The notes under the pieces were generated by a model. That model did no database searches. It had not been told where the DNA came from and saw nothing but the letters and a program-made list of their open reading frames with translations. A DNA stretch of 64,000 nt from Blastobasis lacticolella. Taxonomy: Eukaryota > Arthropoda > Insecta > Lepidoptera > Blastobasidae. The DNA lies in assembly GCA_905147135.1 (NCBI GenBank), contig LR990050.1, positions 632,501 through 696,500 on the forward strand. Reading direction: 5' to 3'. Of the stretch, positions 10,871-22,286 are shown one piece after another; positions within the stretch are counted from its first letter, which is position 1, and each line of letters opens with the position of its first letter. Both the position numbers and the translations under genes were made by a program.

Positions 10871-11400
10871 CTAGAATATTCTTTAATGGTGTGATGTGTC
10901 TGTGTCTTTTGTTTTAATTCTCAAAACACTATCCGTAAGAATGACATTATGGTAATGTCAATACTATAGCGTTTTGATTGGAAAGAATCAATACTTAGAG
11001 TTGTTTATACGGATTTTGAAGGAATGACTGATAATGTCGGGTCTTTACATAACTAATCTACCAACGATAGCCTCAAATAGTCGTATTTGTTTATGTTTAT
11101 TTATTCAGTTGTAATGCGTATAAATCAATTAATCAAGAATATGATAGCTCCTGTTATTGCAATATGAGGCATTGAAGAATTGTAAGTAGAATCAAGTATG
11201 AGTTTACTTACAAATCGACTGTGTCCCGTCAGTAAGTAACATGATACATTATTTATGACGTCACATTGTAGAAAAATGCATGTCAATACAGTACAAATAA
11301 CAAATCTTGAAGTATGTGATATGTCATAAAAGTATGTGAAAGCAATAAATATCACAAAGTAGAAAGGTAACGGCATTAAAAATTATTTAGAATAGGTAAT
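10871..11400. other. No gene recognised
   Basis: AT-rich downstream flank of the esterase. The antisense frame at 11125-11376 is hydrophobic but has no family signal. Confidence 0.45.
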
Positions 11401-11482
11401 GTTGATAGCGTGGAGATTATGGCAATAACCTTCCCTATCAGAGGCCCTAAGTTCTGCAATGGATTGTGATGATGATGATGAT
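11401..11482 (+). repeat. Rep-F 3' end
   Basis: GCGTGGAGATTATGGCAATAACC...AGGCCCTAAGTTCTGCAATGG followed by (GATGAT)n, the last 80 bp of the family. Confidence 0.75.
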
Positions 11483-11499
11483 AATAAAAATTACTGTAA

Positions 11500-11625
11500 T
11501 GTTATGTTATTAAGTTTATTGTTTTAGTTTTATATACTTATTGGTTTTATTATTTTTTTTGTATCAGTTTATAGTTGTATGTACATAATATAGTCTGAAG
11601 CCTGAAATAAATGACTAAATAATAA
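11500..11625 (+). repeat. Rep-K-like 3' tail (GCCTGAAATAAATGA)
   Basis: AT-rich stretch ending AGCCTGAAATAAATGACTAAATAATAAT, like the tail at 61255-61275. The form fits the 3' end of a CR1-like retroposon, but only the terminal part is present. Confidence 0.4.
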
Positions 11626-11941
11626 TAAAAATATTACCTTTATTTAGTTTATTTACTTCGAAAGCTTCCAGTCCATCCAGTCATCGTCCTTTTCCATCTA
11701 CATAATTATAAATACCTACTATTTTACGCCTAGAAGGTGCTCTGCATAAAAGATGTCTCCTTTTTCCAACGTTTCCAAAAGTTAAATGTTCTTTAATTCT
11801 TGTTTTAAATTTTCTCCCCTTTCGGCCAACGCCCTACATGTGTTGTCGGTGTAGTGTTTATAAGTAACTTGTGGCCATTTTCACACAACTTAGAATCGTC
11901 TAAGTTCTATCTTAATTCGTTTTTAGCCAATTAGCAGCGAC
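11626..11941. other. No gene recognised
   Basis: Unassigned DNA between a retroposon tail and a SINE-1; nothing recurs elsewhere in the window. Confidence 0.45.
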
Positions 11942-12207
11942 CAAATTAATAATAATAATAAATATGTTTGAACAGATTCACACAGCGCCATCTAGCCCCA
12001 AAGTAAGCAAAGCTTGTTGTTATGGGTGTTAAATAACTACTTATATACTTTTTTTTAAATACATACTTATTATACATACTCGTACTACATCTAGACCCGT
12101 AACAGAAATTAAAAGTCACATTTCAATTTATGCTCGGCCGGGAATTGAACCCGGGACCTCTCCGTGACGACCGGCATGTTAACCAACTGAACCACTCAGG
12201 TCGTCAA
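11942..12207 (-). repeat. SINE-1 copy
   Basis: Full-length antisense copy, from AATAATAATAAATATG (tail) to CTGAACCACTCAGGTCGTC (head). Confidence 0.9.
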
Positions 12208-12910
12208 ATTGAGATAAGAAATAACGCAGGCGTAACCTTAGTTTAGTGAAAACCGCAATTAATGAACTGACTGGGTAAGGTAAGGTTACTTAAGCTAGTG
12301 ACATCTGTCGGCATCTGGGAACATCTGTCAGGGGGATAATAAGGAATGCAAGTGGTAGGGCCCTCCCATTATAGATTGGGATTATTTGCTTGGTTATCAT
12401 GCACAAACAGTACAATCTTCGTCTAAACGAAAGCGAAAAGCCGTAGGTGAGCATGTGGTGAAACCACAGAACACGATAGAAGTGGCATCTTCGCCATTAG
12501 TACCGAAACCGATGCCGCCGTTCCCGACCCCACTATTTTTACTACTACTCATGCAACTTAATATGCACAGGCTTACGCACGCACACGCAAAGTCAAACGG
12601 AGCGCTGTGATTAGTCAATCGGTCACTACCACATACACACATTGCGTTGCGTGTGTACTGTAAATCCTCTCTGAATTTACATTTACGCTAGGGATTGACA
12701 AAATCGAATTCTTGTCGATATTAATATTTCGATAAAATTCCAACTATTATTATGGTATTTATTATTTGATAATAATGAATTGAAATTGTAATTATATTGA
12801 GGGGGTGAGGCGGGGTTCAAGGACGCGTAGAGAGGAGATAGAGAGAGTAGGGGTACGGTAGATTTACCGTAGGGGTATGGCAAGAATATGTCAGGAGTAC
12901 GATAGTGTGT
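12208..12910. other. No gene recognised
   Basis: Opposed frames at 12386-12610 (+) and 12397-12642 (-) cover the same bases. The plus one includes KRKRK and a proline patch, but neither has a family signal. Probably not coding. Confidence 0.4.
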
Positions 12911-12992
12911 GACGTCCTGAGTAGTTCAGTGGTTAACATGCTAGTTTGCCATACAAGAGGTTGCGGGTTCGTTTCTCGGCCGGTTTATTCGA
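12911..12992 (+). repeat. SINE-1 head only
   Basis: ACGTCCTGAGTAGTTCAGTGG...GTTGCGGGTTCG...CTCGGCCGG keeps both tRNA-like promoter boxes of SINE-1; the body is missing. Confidence 0.75.
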
Positions 12993-14268
12993 AACTATTG
13001 CGCAAGATGGCATATTTTTAATATTATAGGCACAGCTTGTTTTGATGCGCACTCCGTTGAATTCCGCAAGAGACTGACGGCGCGTTCGCGCCTTTTGAAG
13101 GAAATTTGCTCATTAGCGCATAGTTGTGGCGCGACTGCACCGCCTACTTAGCTTTTCCAAATACTTATTTTTCTATGGGTGAAACTCTGGCGTGAAGTAG
13201 CCTTGTGAGCTGTGATGCGCAGCTGTCCTCGTGTCGACTATGGCCAAGAAGCTGTGACTGATTGCTGCTCCACGTGACGTTGTGCTACTTTGCTGCTGCT
13301 CCGTGATGCTGATGCTGAAGATCTTGAAGCTCGTGGTTAGGTCACCCACTTTGATAATAGGTGAGGGAAGAAATTATGAATGGTTACCACTGTCCATACA
13401 AATTCATGTACGCGTTTACAATGTTATATCTGGAGGCTTGACAAGATTGTTGACAAACCTATTCGACCCGGTGGCCAAAACTGGAACTTAGTGTTGACGT
13501 TTTGAAATGCCAAGAATACGACGCTGTCACCCGGTCAGACATGTTTGTGGCACTGTAGACGCGCCGTCTAGTTTTATTTACTATGGTAACCGTCAGAGTT
13601 ATTTGTTCGTTTAACCGCTTCCAGATGTATAATATATCTATGGCGTTAAAATACGTTGCGTAGTTTAAAAGATCTAAGCGTACATTGTGTATGTACATAT
13701 AAACATAGGGACAGTAGGCGGGAAGCAACTTCGTTTTATACTATGTAAATATTTTTATAAGAAGTTCCCATACTATACTAGCACTACCACGTAGGCTTTG
13801 ATCGCTATATCACCCGGTGGCAGAATTGGACTGAAGAATTGGAGCATACCTTCTAGAAACAGCCTATTCACTCATAAAGAAAACGAATAAAAGGTATTTT
13901 ATAAAGTTTACCTGTAAAACATAGATAGGCAGTTTTTGTAGGTACAAAAGCCAGCTTCTGGAATGACTGAAAGCTACACCGGCTTTAAAGAGCATGTATC
14001 ATTTAATCAACATGAACATGCGACGCAGGGCGGGATGTCCCTCACGTGATCCACGTCGTGTACGAGCTACGGACATGCATTCATTATGGCCACGGGTATA
14101 ACACGTAGGTATTACAATGTCGGCCCTAAGCGCTATACGCTATTGATATAATGACGACGGCAGACGCTGTGTTTGAATTTGATAAGTGCTAGAGTATCTG
14201 AATCGTTCCGAACAATAATGGCGTTACACACACAACATCAAAGAAATAACTTTTTCATTTTATTTCAT
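12993..14268. other. No gene recognised; moderately GC-rich patch
   Basis: 13020-13330 is richer in GC and CTG/CGC words than its surroundings (GTGATGCGCAGCTGTCC, TGCTGCTGCTCCGTGATGC). It may be an unrecognised exon or untranslated region, but no open frame there has a family signal. 13850-13880 weakly resembles the LINE-A 3' end complement. Confidence 0.35.
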
Positions 14269-14580
14269 ACGGTAGGCAAACAGGCAAGAGAGCCTGATGG
14301 GAAGTGGTCACTACTGCCTGTAGACATTAGCAACACGAAGAGTATCGCCAATGCGTTGCCCACCTCTATAACACGTTGCCCTGGCAGTAAAAAGGCAAAT
14401 GCCCATCCACTGGCCAAAGCCACGGTTCCCTAAATCCCCAATCCATGGAGCACTGGAGATATTGCAAAACTATTTAAAAGAGTATTGCTGAGCTGCGGCA
14501 TTCTGTAAGGTGGAGCTACTTCCTCAGTCGGACGGCTCCAATTCGAACGGGATACCCCGCTATGCCCTACCTCTCTTACA
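14269..14580 (-). repeat. Rep-E copy, near full length
   Basis: Matches the sense copy at 29967-30289 along its whole length: head AGAGGTAGGGCATAGCGGGGTA, middle CCGCAGCT...AATACTCTTTT, then TCCAGTGCTCCATGG, ending in a tail (CACTTCCCATCAGG...GCCTGTTTGCC) that resembles LINE-B. Non-autonomous; a weak B-box-like CCCGTTCGAATTGG lies near the head. Confidence 0.8.
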
Positions 14581-15003
14581 CTCCTACTTAATGACATTAT
14601 AATCCCCACTTAACTTACAAGTAAAACATCAGAGATTATCTATCTATTTGCGTCTTTTGGCGTAGAAACGCTTGGGCCGTGGTGTCCAGGCGTTCATAAT
14701 CTTTTTAATGAGTTATCTGAGTTCCTGGTTAACGCCTCGAACGACCAAAAGGCTGGCCAATACCTGGGCCAAACTGGAATAACTCCTTCTACAAGGGCCT
14801 TGGGGCAAGCTTATTTATTAATAAATATTATTTCTTAATTTAGATGTTTTAATTTATCTCTGTTATTTTTAATTATCGTTTTCACCCGCGCGCGTTTATA
14901 ATATCAGCATAGATTTTTAGAAGATTGTTTAAAAAATACCATAATTAAGAATAGATTTTATCAGTACCTTTCGGTAATTATTATTCAATGCGGATATATC
15001 CTA
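14581..15003. other. No gene recognised
   Basis: AT-rich spacer with no recurrent sequence noted. Confidence 0.45.
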
Positions 15004-15267
15004 CATCATCATCATCATCACAGCCCGTAACAGTCCACTGCAGGACTTAGGGCCTCTCCCACGAAAGGGGAGGTTATTGCCATAATCTAAACGCTTGGCA
15101 GGCGGGTTGGAGATCGCAGTGTTTAAATATAACAATGGAAAATGCTGCTGCCCATTTTCCAGACTACGGAGACTCTTGATCTTTTGCCTCGAAAACATTA
15201 GTCGCCTTGTACGACACCCATGAGTGTAAGGGGTTGGTGCTATTCTACTCTGCCGGACACCACACGG
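15004..15267 (-). repeat. Rep-F copy, best preserved
   Basis: Starts with a (CAT)n run (complement of the GATGAT tail) and CACAGCCCGTAACAGTCCACTGCAGG, and ends CTATTCTACTCTGCCGGACACCACACGG. The best reference copy of the family in this window. Confidence 0.85.
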
Positions 15268-15524
15268 CAAACCTACGATGTATGTATATCCTACGATAAC
15301 AGATAAATTATTAAGATTACTTTAGATATAACTTTGTCAGTTACGAGCAGTAGGCTCGGCGCTAACAATTGGTGCATATGTATGAACATGGCTACGTACG
15401 TCTCTTAAATTAGACGCAGTCGGTGAAGCCAAATTTGTCGGCGTACACGGTACAATGACGGTTGTCGAGCAAAGTCCTCCTTTTTAACCTCCGGTGCTAA
15501 AAGGGGGTGTTATAATTGAATGTG

Positions 15525-15682
15525 TCTTTCAATCGTCAAAAAGGAGGGGGGTAGGAAAGTAGGAAGGAAGCACACAGTGGCAAGCTGGCCGCCCCGTGGC
15601 CGCAGCAAACCCACCCCACGCCAGTCACGACCGGACCGTGCTCGGCAGTGCCAGGCAGAGCTGGACCGTGCTCAATATACAG
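15525..15682 (+). repeat. Rep-H copy 1
   Basis: TCTTTCAATCGTCAAAAAGG followed by AGGGGGGTAGGAAAGTAGGAAGGAA, a CACACAGTG block and GCCAGGCAGAGC; the same order recurs at 23501-23652. Unclassified; the copies diverge most in the GC-rich second half. Confidence 0.75.
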
Positions 15683-17201
15683 TGGCATTCCCGAATGAAT
15701 GGACCGCTTTCTATGTTTTCTTCATTTGAAAACCAGTTTATCGAGTTGGTCCTTTGTTTCATTAAAATCGGTTCAGAATTAGTCTTCCGTCCGTAGGTCT
15801 TCTCATCTTTGTGTCATTAAAATCAGTTCAGTTGTTTTGGAAATATTTTGTAGATTTCGGTGCTAGATTGCTTTGTCCGTCAGGTGCATGAAGAATGAGT
15901 AAATGAGCCCACCTGACGGAAAATGGTAACTCGCGCCCATAAAGCCTCGGTCACACGCAGCGATTTATAGCTGCTACTTTCCGCCAGCGAAAATTAGCTT
16001 CGTGTGAACGTGCTCGAGCTAAAAATCGCTGACCCAAGAATAGCCGCTAGAAAATTGAGCATGTTCTAGCGATAAATAGTGACGTGTGACAAACAGTTGC
16101 TAAACTTAGAGCGAGTAAAACCGGTCCCCGACGAAGTTAAAAAATTATATTTGGGTTCGTCAGTTATTTTACTCTGTTCTGTGTTTCCTAGTTTGTGACG
16201 TTTTATGTTGTGATCTTGTGACTATGTAGTGTTTCTATCTTAGTTGTTCTGCTAGATCAGCACAGGCCTGCGGATCATATGTCTTATTTGTCGACGAGTC
16301 ACTACAGGTGACATTTCGACTAGTGGCCACCGTTCTCATGAGGTTTGTAGCTGCTACAAACTGCATGTAGTCGATACGATCACACGGTAGCGGCGATTAC
16401 AATCTTCTAGCTTGTAATGAATATCCAGAATGTTTTTTTTGGACACCATCTGGTTAAATAACTTACAGTTTTGAAAGTTACATAAAATAAACTTTAGCTA
16501 AACATATAATACATAAATATAACATATTAATACATAAACTAACCTAAAGTCACTGATATGAAAATATTTAGAAGATTTTAGCTATACGAGGGCTCTTGAC
16601 GCTTGGCGAACGCTTGGAAAACGCGACGGCGACGGTCAAAGGAGTTTCTACTCTGTCGGACATTACAGAGCTACAGAGATAATATAGCTCAGTAGTAGAG
16701 CATTGAACTGCAGAAATAGAAAAAATAGTATACCAGTCCTCCATCCCCCAAAGCCATGAGTATCCCGCCCGCTACTCTCCGGGTAATTAGGCAAATCATG
16801 GCACGAGCGTCGGCTTCGTTCCAACAATACCTTTAATTGGCAGATTAATTACTAGGCGCCTCTAACTATTTCCATTGAGAGCTGCCAGTAGTTGGTTGCA
16901 CTTCGGCTCTCTTTGTCGACTGAAGGCGTCGAGATTCACAGTTCAGGGGTTGCTGGGAAGCGGGGTTGTTTGATGCTATATGCTATGATATTCTACACTA
17001 CGTCATCTACGTTTGCCACTGGCTATGACGTCTACCAAATTAGAGTATTCTAGTGTAAGATTATTATATGTCAAATCCAGTTGTGCATCGAGATACCCAA
17101 TAGCCCCGCAGGTTGTTAGCGTTTACGTACTGACACTTATTGGATGCGAATTCGAGATTTAGCTTCCTATTAAGAACGTAGTAAGTCTACGTATACTTTA
17201 T
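15683..17201. other. No gene recognised; scattered repeat traces
   Basis: 15763-15840 twice carries ATTAAAATCGGTTCAG/ATTAAAATCAGTTCAG words typical of old lepidopteran repeats. 15890-15945 resembles an antisense LINE-like 3' end (CACCTGACGGAAAATGG). 15945-16130 is rich in AGCGAT/CGCT words. A tRNA-Cys-like half lies at 16678-16716. No coding frame is supported. Confidence 0.4.
16678..16716 (+). pseudogene. tRNA-Cys-like 5' half (tRNA pseudogene)
   Basis: TATAGCTCAGTAGTAGAGCA then TTGAACTGCAGAAA follows a eukaryotic tRNA-Cys through the D arm and a GCA anticodon context. The T arm is not recognisable afterwards, so it cannot fold as an intact tRNA. It is either a tRNA pseudogene or the head of an unlisted SINE. 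Confidence 0.55.
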
Positions 17202-17360
17202 TTTATTATACGGCAGACTAACAGCCAAGCGGACCTGATGGAAAGTGGTCACCGCCGTCTATGAGTATCAGCTATACTACGAAGCTACTAACGAGACCTC
17301 TAATATACCTCTTGAACGATATAATGTCATAGTCCAAAGGAAACACTGGCTGGGAGCTTC
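17202..17360 (-). repeat. LINE-B 3' fragment
   Basis: ACGGCAGACTAACAGCCAAG...GAAAGTGGTCACCGCCG...GTCCAAAGGAAACACTGGCTGGGAGC is an antisense, slightly deleted copy of the LINE-B end. Confidence 0.85.
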
Positions 17361-17795
17361 TTTCAATGAATCTTTTTCATGTTTCGTCTTCCGTCTCGCG
17401 AGCTTCTCATCCTCATCCTCATCTAGAAATTATCTTCATTTTCATGCTGCCGCGTGCAGTCGGCCACCAATTCATACCATTTGTTTAACGTCCACAGCGA
17501 CTCGGTCGACTGATCGGTCAACGACTCGAAGCGAGAACTAACGTATCGGATTCGTGTTAGTGCGTAAACGTCCATAGAATTACTAGGACGGCCACACCGG
17601 ATCACGGATGAGATTAGAATTCTAATCGAATACGCGTCGTATGCAATATCGTTATGTAACGTCATTAGTAATTAGTAAATTTGTATTGTGATGTCCTGGT
17701 GTTCGATATACTAGAGTAAACTGCGTAATGAAAGTGCCCAACGGGGCAACATCGATGCTGTCACTACTTTCCTAGATTAATAAGTAAATAGTGCA
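17361..17795. other. No gene recognised
   Basis: Opposed overlapping frames (17245-17541 and 17423-17665) partly run through the LINE-B fragment and are not genes. Contains a short (CATCCT)n-like patch near 17408. Confidence 0.45.
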
Positions 17796-17880
17796 AACAC
17801 ACACACACGCACGCACGCGCGCACGCGCGCTCACATACACACACACACACACACACACACGCACATACACACTCACTCGT
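17796..17880. repeat. Imperfect (CA)n/(CG)n microsatellite
   Basis: Alternating ACAC and GCGC dinucleotides for about 85 bp with GT, AT and CT interruptions. Confidence 0.95.
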
Positions 17881-18106
17881 ACACGTCTCACCGGCACTTT
17901 ATTTTTTATTTTTTTTCTGATATATTGATCTCATCTGTGGGGGGGAGCCTGGAGATCTGTAGTACAGGTATTCAGCCTTTTTCAGACTCCAGGTTCCCAC
18001 AAAGGCGTTATGTTAGTACCTTATATGATTATCAACGAAATTATGTAACCTTTGTGTGAACTAATAAATCAAATTTTTATTTTATTTTTATTTTATTATT
18101 TCCTTA

Positions 18107-18234
18107 TAATAATAATAAACATGCTTGGATAATTCACACAGCGCTTTTGATCTCCTCCAAAGTAAGCAAAGCTTGTGTCATGGGTGCCTGAAAACTAATC
18201 ACCCAGCATATTAACTAACTGAACCACTCAGGTC
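18107..18234 (-). repeat. SINE-1 copy with internal deletion
   Basis: CACACAGCGC...AAAGTAAGCAAAGCTTGTG then, after GAAAACTAATCACCC, directly the head remnant AACTAACTGAACCACTCAGGTC. The middle 130 bp of the family are missing. Confidence 0.8.
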
Positions 18235-18589
18235 AATAGCTACTATCACTACATCAAAATCATAGCATTGCCTACCATTGAAAATATAAATTAACACCGG
18301 GCTCGCACAAACACCACGTCGTTGTTTCGCTTAATTAGGCTGGACGAGGCCAAAGGAAATAACCCGACTCCCTCAACTACGAAGATAAAATTCATGACTT
18401 AATAATACAACAACGGCGGTCCGGTAGAGCTATTCGGAGGTGGAGGAGATATAGAAAGTAAAACAGAGACATAAATATACTCTAATCTCGTTACCTGTAC
18501 CATGAGAGTGCAATGAGGCCACACTCAGCATGTGCCACGACAGTTGCCGTGACACATGTTTTCTTCAACTTTATAGTTAGCGTTCCTAC

Positions 18590-18725
18590 GGCGATGGCTG
18601 AGTGGTAAGGACGTCAGCTTTGTAAGCGGGTTTACGTTCAAATCCAAATACTCGAGACCTTATACCAATAGTACTACTTGACAGTGGCCACTTTCCATCA
18701 GGTGGCCCGTTTGCTTGTTTGCTAC
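18590..18725 (+). repeat. SINE-3: tRNA-like head joined to a LINE-B-type tail
   Basis: The A box TGGCTGAGTGG (18595-18605) and B box GTTCAAATCC (18636-18645) form a tRNA-like head. After a short linker it carries CCACTTTCCATCAGGTGGCC (from 18688) and TTGCTTGTTTGC, the end of LINE-B. About 135 bp. This is the layout of a SINE mobilised by a partner LINE through a shared 3' end. Confidence 0.75.
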
Positions 18726-18726
18726 T

Positions 18727-20033
18727 TTTTAAAATATCTATAATCACTGCGTGCTCCGTGCTTCAAAGGTTTCGATATGCTTCTGGTCCCGATTGCTAGG
18801 TCTATAGATGGATAGCAGTCGTCATAAGCCACGTTGGAGCTTCAAACGATGAATGAAGCTACTCGTTGTAAGTCTAAAATTTAAAAGTCCATCAAAGGCA
18901 GAGAGGATGTGTCCCTGCGGGATGGCCAAATAAGCCCTGTAAAGATCGTAAAGAACCGATGGATGCGAGCCAAAAAGAGGTACGGTGTGGAAACCTTGGG
19001 AAGAACGCGCAACCGTGGACAATCTGATGTGTGATAGTCATCGAACGTTATCTTTACTATTTTACAAGGATTAAATTGAAGTTTGAAAGACTCTCTGTCT
19101 TCAAAGTAAAGCGACTTGGGACTTTATAGGATTGATCGAAGTCAACCAGTAAGCAAACTGATTTTGAATAATAAATAAGTCAATGTTTTAGTTACTATCT
19201 TGTTGTATACCGATGGACGTCTTCATAATTCAATCAGTTACTATTTATGTCACTTGATGTGTTCGATAAATCTTATAATTTCCCAAGACGCTTTACTTTT
19301 TAGAGAGAGTCTATCTATCTATAATTAAAGCATAACATAAGTCTGCTATCAGTGGCTGTGATATCTGAATAATTTTTTAGGGTTTTAAAACACGATTTAC
19401 TGATTGTTAAGTCATTAGGTTTATTACTAACGTGTACCTTAAAAGTCAACAACAGACCATTAAAAACCTCCATAGCCTAGATACACATAGGTATTATCAA
19501 CATTGCGATCTCCAACCCGCCTGCCAAAATGGTGGATATTTTAGCAAAACCTTTCAGTAAAGTGGCGAGAGGCTCCAGTTCAAATAGTGGCCTACGATTA
19601 TGGTTAACTGATTTTACATACATGCATTAATACATAATGTCACGTCATTTATACGTAGGAATAAGCATAGATCGCATTATTCCACTTGATCCTTAAGTTC
19701 CCAAAAACTCCAAACATCAAACCCATGAAATACAAATAATTTACATTGCAAGAAACCGCCCTACTCCGACTGCCTATACCAAGATAGCATCCAATGTTAT
19801 TTAACAGCTCATCTTAACGTAGAACAAGATGGCCGACCCATTAATTTTAAATGACTCTCCGTCAAAATGAAGCGAAGCATTGTGCAGGTACATACCGATT
19901 AATTATACCTTGGAGATTACGAATGGAGTGATGTTTTAAAGGTTATTGCCGCTTAAAGCTTTGCGACGATGATTAGTCGGGGGTCTCATCTCCATTTTGT
20001 TATATTTTATCTCCTTCTTGTTATATTTTTGGC
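18727..20033. other. No gene recognised
   Basis: AT-rich. The antisense frame 18822-19022 has no family signal. A 28-bp Rep-F scrap (TTGCGATCTCCAACCCGCCTG) lies at about 19503-19525. Confidence 0.4.
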
Positions 20034-20215
20034 TAAGGCCTGCAACACAGGCATGAGGCATTTCATCTTAGTCTTCGCAGCGACAACGCACCTGCGATCC
20101 TGCATTTTTGTTACCTTCAACCTGAATTAATGAATTATTGAAGATGTTATGGGTGATAGTTACCACTTATCATCAGGGGGGCTGTCTGATCGTTTTTCAC
20201 TGAGTAGAATAAAAA
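20034..20215 (+). repeat. Rep-D copy
   Basis: GCCTGCAACACAGGCATGAGG...CAGCGACAACGCACCTGC...GATGTTATGGGTGATAG...CTGATCGTTTTTCACTGAGTAGAATAAAA matches the 62560-62857 copy. Confidence 0.75.
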
Positions 20216-21062
20216 AACACAGTAAGCTTAATTTAAAAGCTTTTATTTAACTTATGTAAATTGTTCGGGTCAAATATTGCAAGAATATTTTGACCCACTT
20301 CCTTCCGTTCAATGGAGCTAAAAGGTATACGTAAGTAACTTGGTGTAACTTGGATGACAATACATTAATATGGTACCATGGAGATGTCCTGATGATGGAG
20401 TCAGAAGGTGGTAAGATATACTGTTTGGGTTTTTTGGAATGGTTCAAGACCATGAATACTTTACCTCGCAATGATAGTTTCATTTTAGTTTAAGTACACA
20501 GTTAAACAGATTATATTATTGTTTCCTAATGTATGCCGATATTTCCAATATGAATAATATGTATTCGTTCTTGTATCACTTCGTTAGTAATCATTTCTTT
20601 CTTCTTACACACGAATATATAACGGAACACTCATTTCTTAATAATGCATAGTCCAAATCGCAAATCCACGGGGAATTGCAGTGAATCCGCGATATATAAT
20701 CCGAAATGGCCCTTTCCCGACCCCGGATATGAAGGTAGTATTACATTAATTATTAACGAATGGGAATGGATTGCTTGGGGATGTAATAGAAATCTGGCCG
20801 ATCAAATCATTTTTCGAATGGAAATTTCTATGGTTATTGGGTAGGTGACTTGTTTTTCTTTACATTATATACCGTCCTAAATCTCTTCCTATGGTTATGA
20901 CATGACACACTTTCAAACTATCTACTGCTACTACTATCTAAACTACTATATGTTGATCAGATATGACTTGCTCCAAAAAACGCAGGTCAGGAGTACCAGC
21001 AATCAGCGTAAAAAAGATGTATGAATGTTGGAAAGGCGAAAGAGGTGTGTCAGGATCATACT
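20216..21062. other. Two unrecognised short frames
   Basis: 20644-20844 (+) encodes 66 residues including PKWPFPDPGYEG and NEWEWIAWGC; it is not derived from any repeat seen here. 20247-20483 (-) encodes 78 residues. Neither matches a family I know. Either may be chance. Confidence 0.25.
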
Positions 21063-21740
21063 TTTTTTTTTATACCACTAAGGTGGCAAACAAGCTTACG
21101 GCCTGCCTGATGGTAAGCACTCACTGCAGCCTATGGACGTTTGCAATACCAGGGGCATCACCCGTAAAAACCTTTTCACCCCTTTCTTGAAGAACTCCAT
21201 GTTGTACTCTCAGTTGTAGGGAAAACCTCTCCAGGTAGTTCATTCCACAACCGCACAGTTCGCGACCAATTTGGCTCCAAGATGTGAGGATGAACTCCCT
21301 GTCGGTGGTGAGCGGTGCGATGATAGAATGTAGCTGTAGGCATAATGTCCAACAGTTCTACAGAACAAACACCGTTGTACAAGCGGTAGAACACACAAAG
21401 GGAGGCGAAATCCCTCCGCTGGCTCAGCGGCTCAATACCACTTGTGAGCATGGTATGGTCGACAATTCTCACAGCGCGCTTTTGAATCTAGTCACAAGGA
21501 CCACGCTGATATGCCGGTGCTCCCGCCCATAGATGAGAGCAATACTCCAAATGGGGTCTGACTTGAGCCTTGTAAAGGAGAAGTCGTTGCCCCGGGGCGT
21601 TAAGAATTGCTTTGATCTGTTAAGCACACCCAGCTTTTTAGATGCGAGCTTGACCTTTTCTTCCAGATGACTTCGAAACTGGACGTCACTGGAGATGTTG
21701 ACACCTAGGATATGTAAGACCTTGTGGCACTGTGGGATAC
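21063..21740 (-). repeat. LINE-C 3' fragment (RT C-terminal region plus tail), degraded
   Basis: The terminal tail complement (TATACCACTAAGGTGGCAAAC...) is followed by antisense coding for the end of a LINE ORF2: VRLWNELPGEVFP, LCVFYRLYNGVCSVELLDIMPTA, then, after frameshifts, FRSHLEEKVKLASKKLGVLNRSK (written here in parts). The order equals that of LINE-B (KLASKKLGVLNRSK...LCVFYRLYNGE...RMWNELPATVFP), but its DNA and tail differ, so it is a sister family. Non-functional. Confidence 0.85.
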
Positions 21741-21959
21741 GGGCGTGAGTGTGCACACTGTAAAAAATATTTAGCATTTCTCGACCTGTGGAAGATGATC
21801 TGATGGACTCTGAGATAAAAGTCTGTGTCCTAAGACTATCCAAGCTGTCGTCAAAGCAACCTTTCCCGATTACTGTAGGTTTACACCGTGGTTTTGTTCC
21901 GAAGTGTAGGAAGAAAAGTGCGACCCAGGAGCGGACCCTGACATACCTAAGCGCTAACA

Positions 21960-22215
21960 TGATGATGAAGATCATCATGATCTTGGCGTTAATGTCCCGG
22001 TTGTGCTCTTTCACGCGAGGGCCTGTTGTCCGCCTTGATAATGATTTAAGATTTGGCAGATCCGGTAATTACAGTGGAGCGACTGCCACCTAACCTCCGT
22101 GATCCTGTAAACAGGGAAACTTGACCAGATTTGATCATGGTTACACATCCAGTTGTCTGAATGTGCAGGTTTCATCACGGTGTTTTCACTCACCGTAAGA
22201 GCATCGGCAAGATGA
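21960..22215 (-). repeat. SINE-2 3' half
   Basis: GATCTTGGCGTTAATGTCCCGG...GTAAGAGCATCGGCAAG: the body and GATGAT-type tail of SINE-2, the head being absent. It lies next to the LINE-C fragment. Confidence 0.85.
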
Positions 22216-22254
22216 TGATGACACTATCAACAGCCTTTGTTAAAATAATCTTAG

Positions 22255-22286
22255 AACACACGGGACGCCGGCGTCCCGTCCGTGTT
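22255..22286. other. Perfect 20-bp GC palindrome in a longer hairpin
   Basis: ACGGGACGCCGGCGTCCCGT (22260-22279) is self-complementary. Outer AACAC/GTGTT arms extend the stem after two unpaired bases. It is much richer in GC than its surroundings. Confidence 0.8.

Noticed and set aside
12386..12642. Opposed frames, the plus one with KRKRK and a proline patch
   Set aside because: Both strands are open over the same bases, no family signal, low-complexity composition.
17796..17880. Regular spacing that could suggest a CRISPR-like array
   Set aside because: It is a CA/CG dinucleotide microsatellite with no spacers; the genome is animal.
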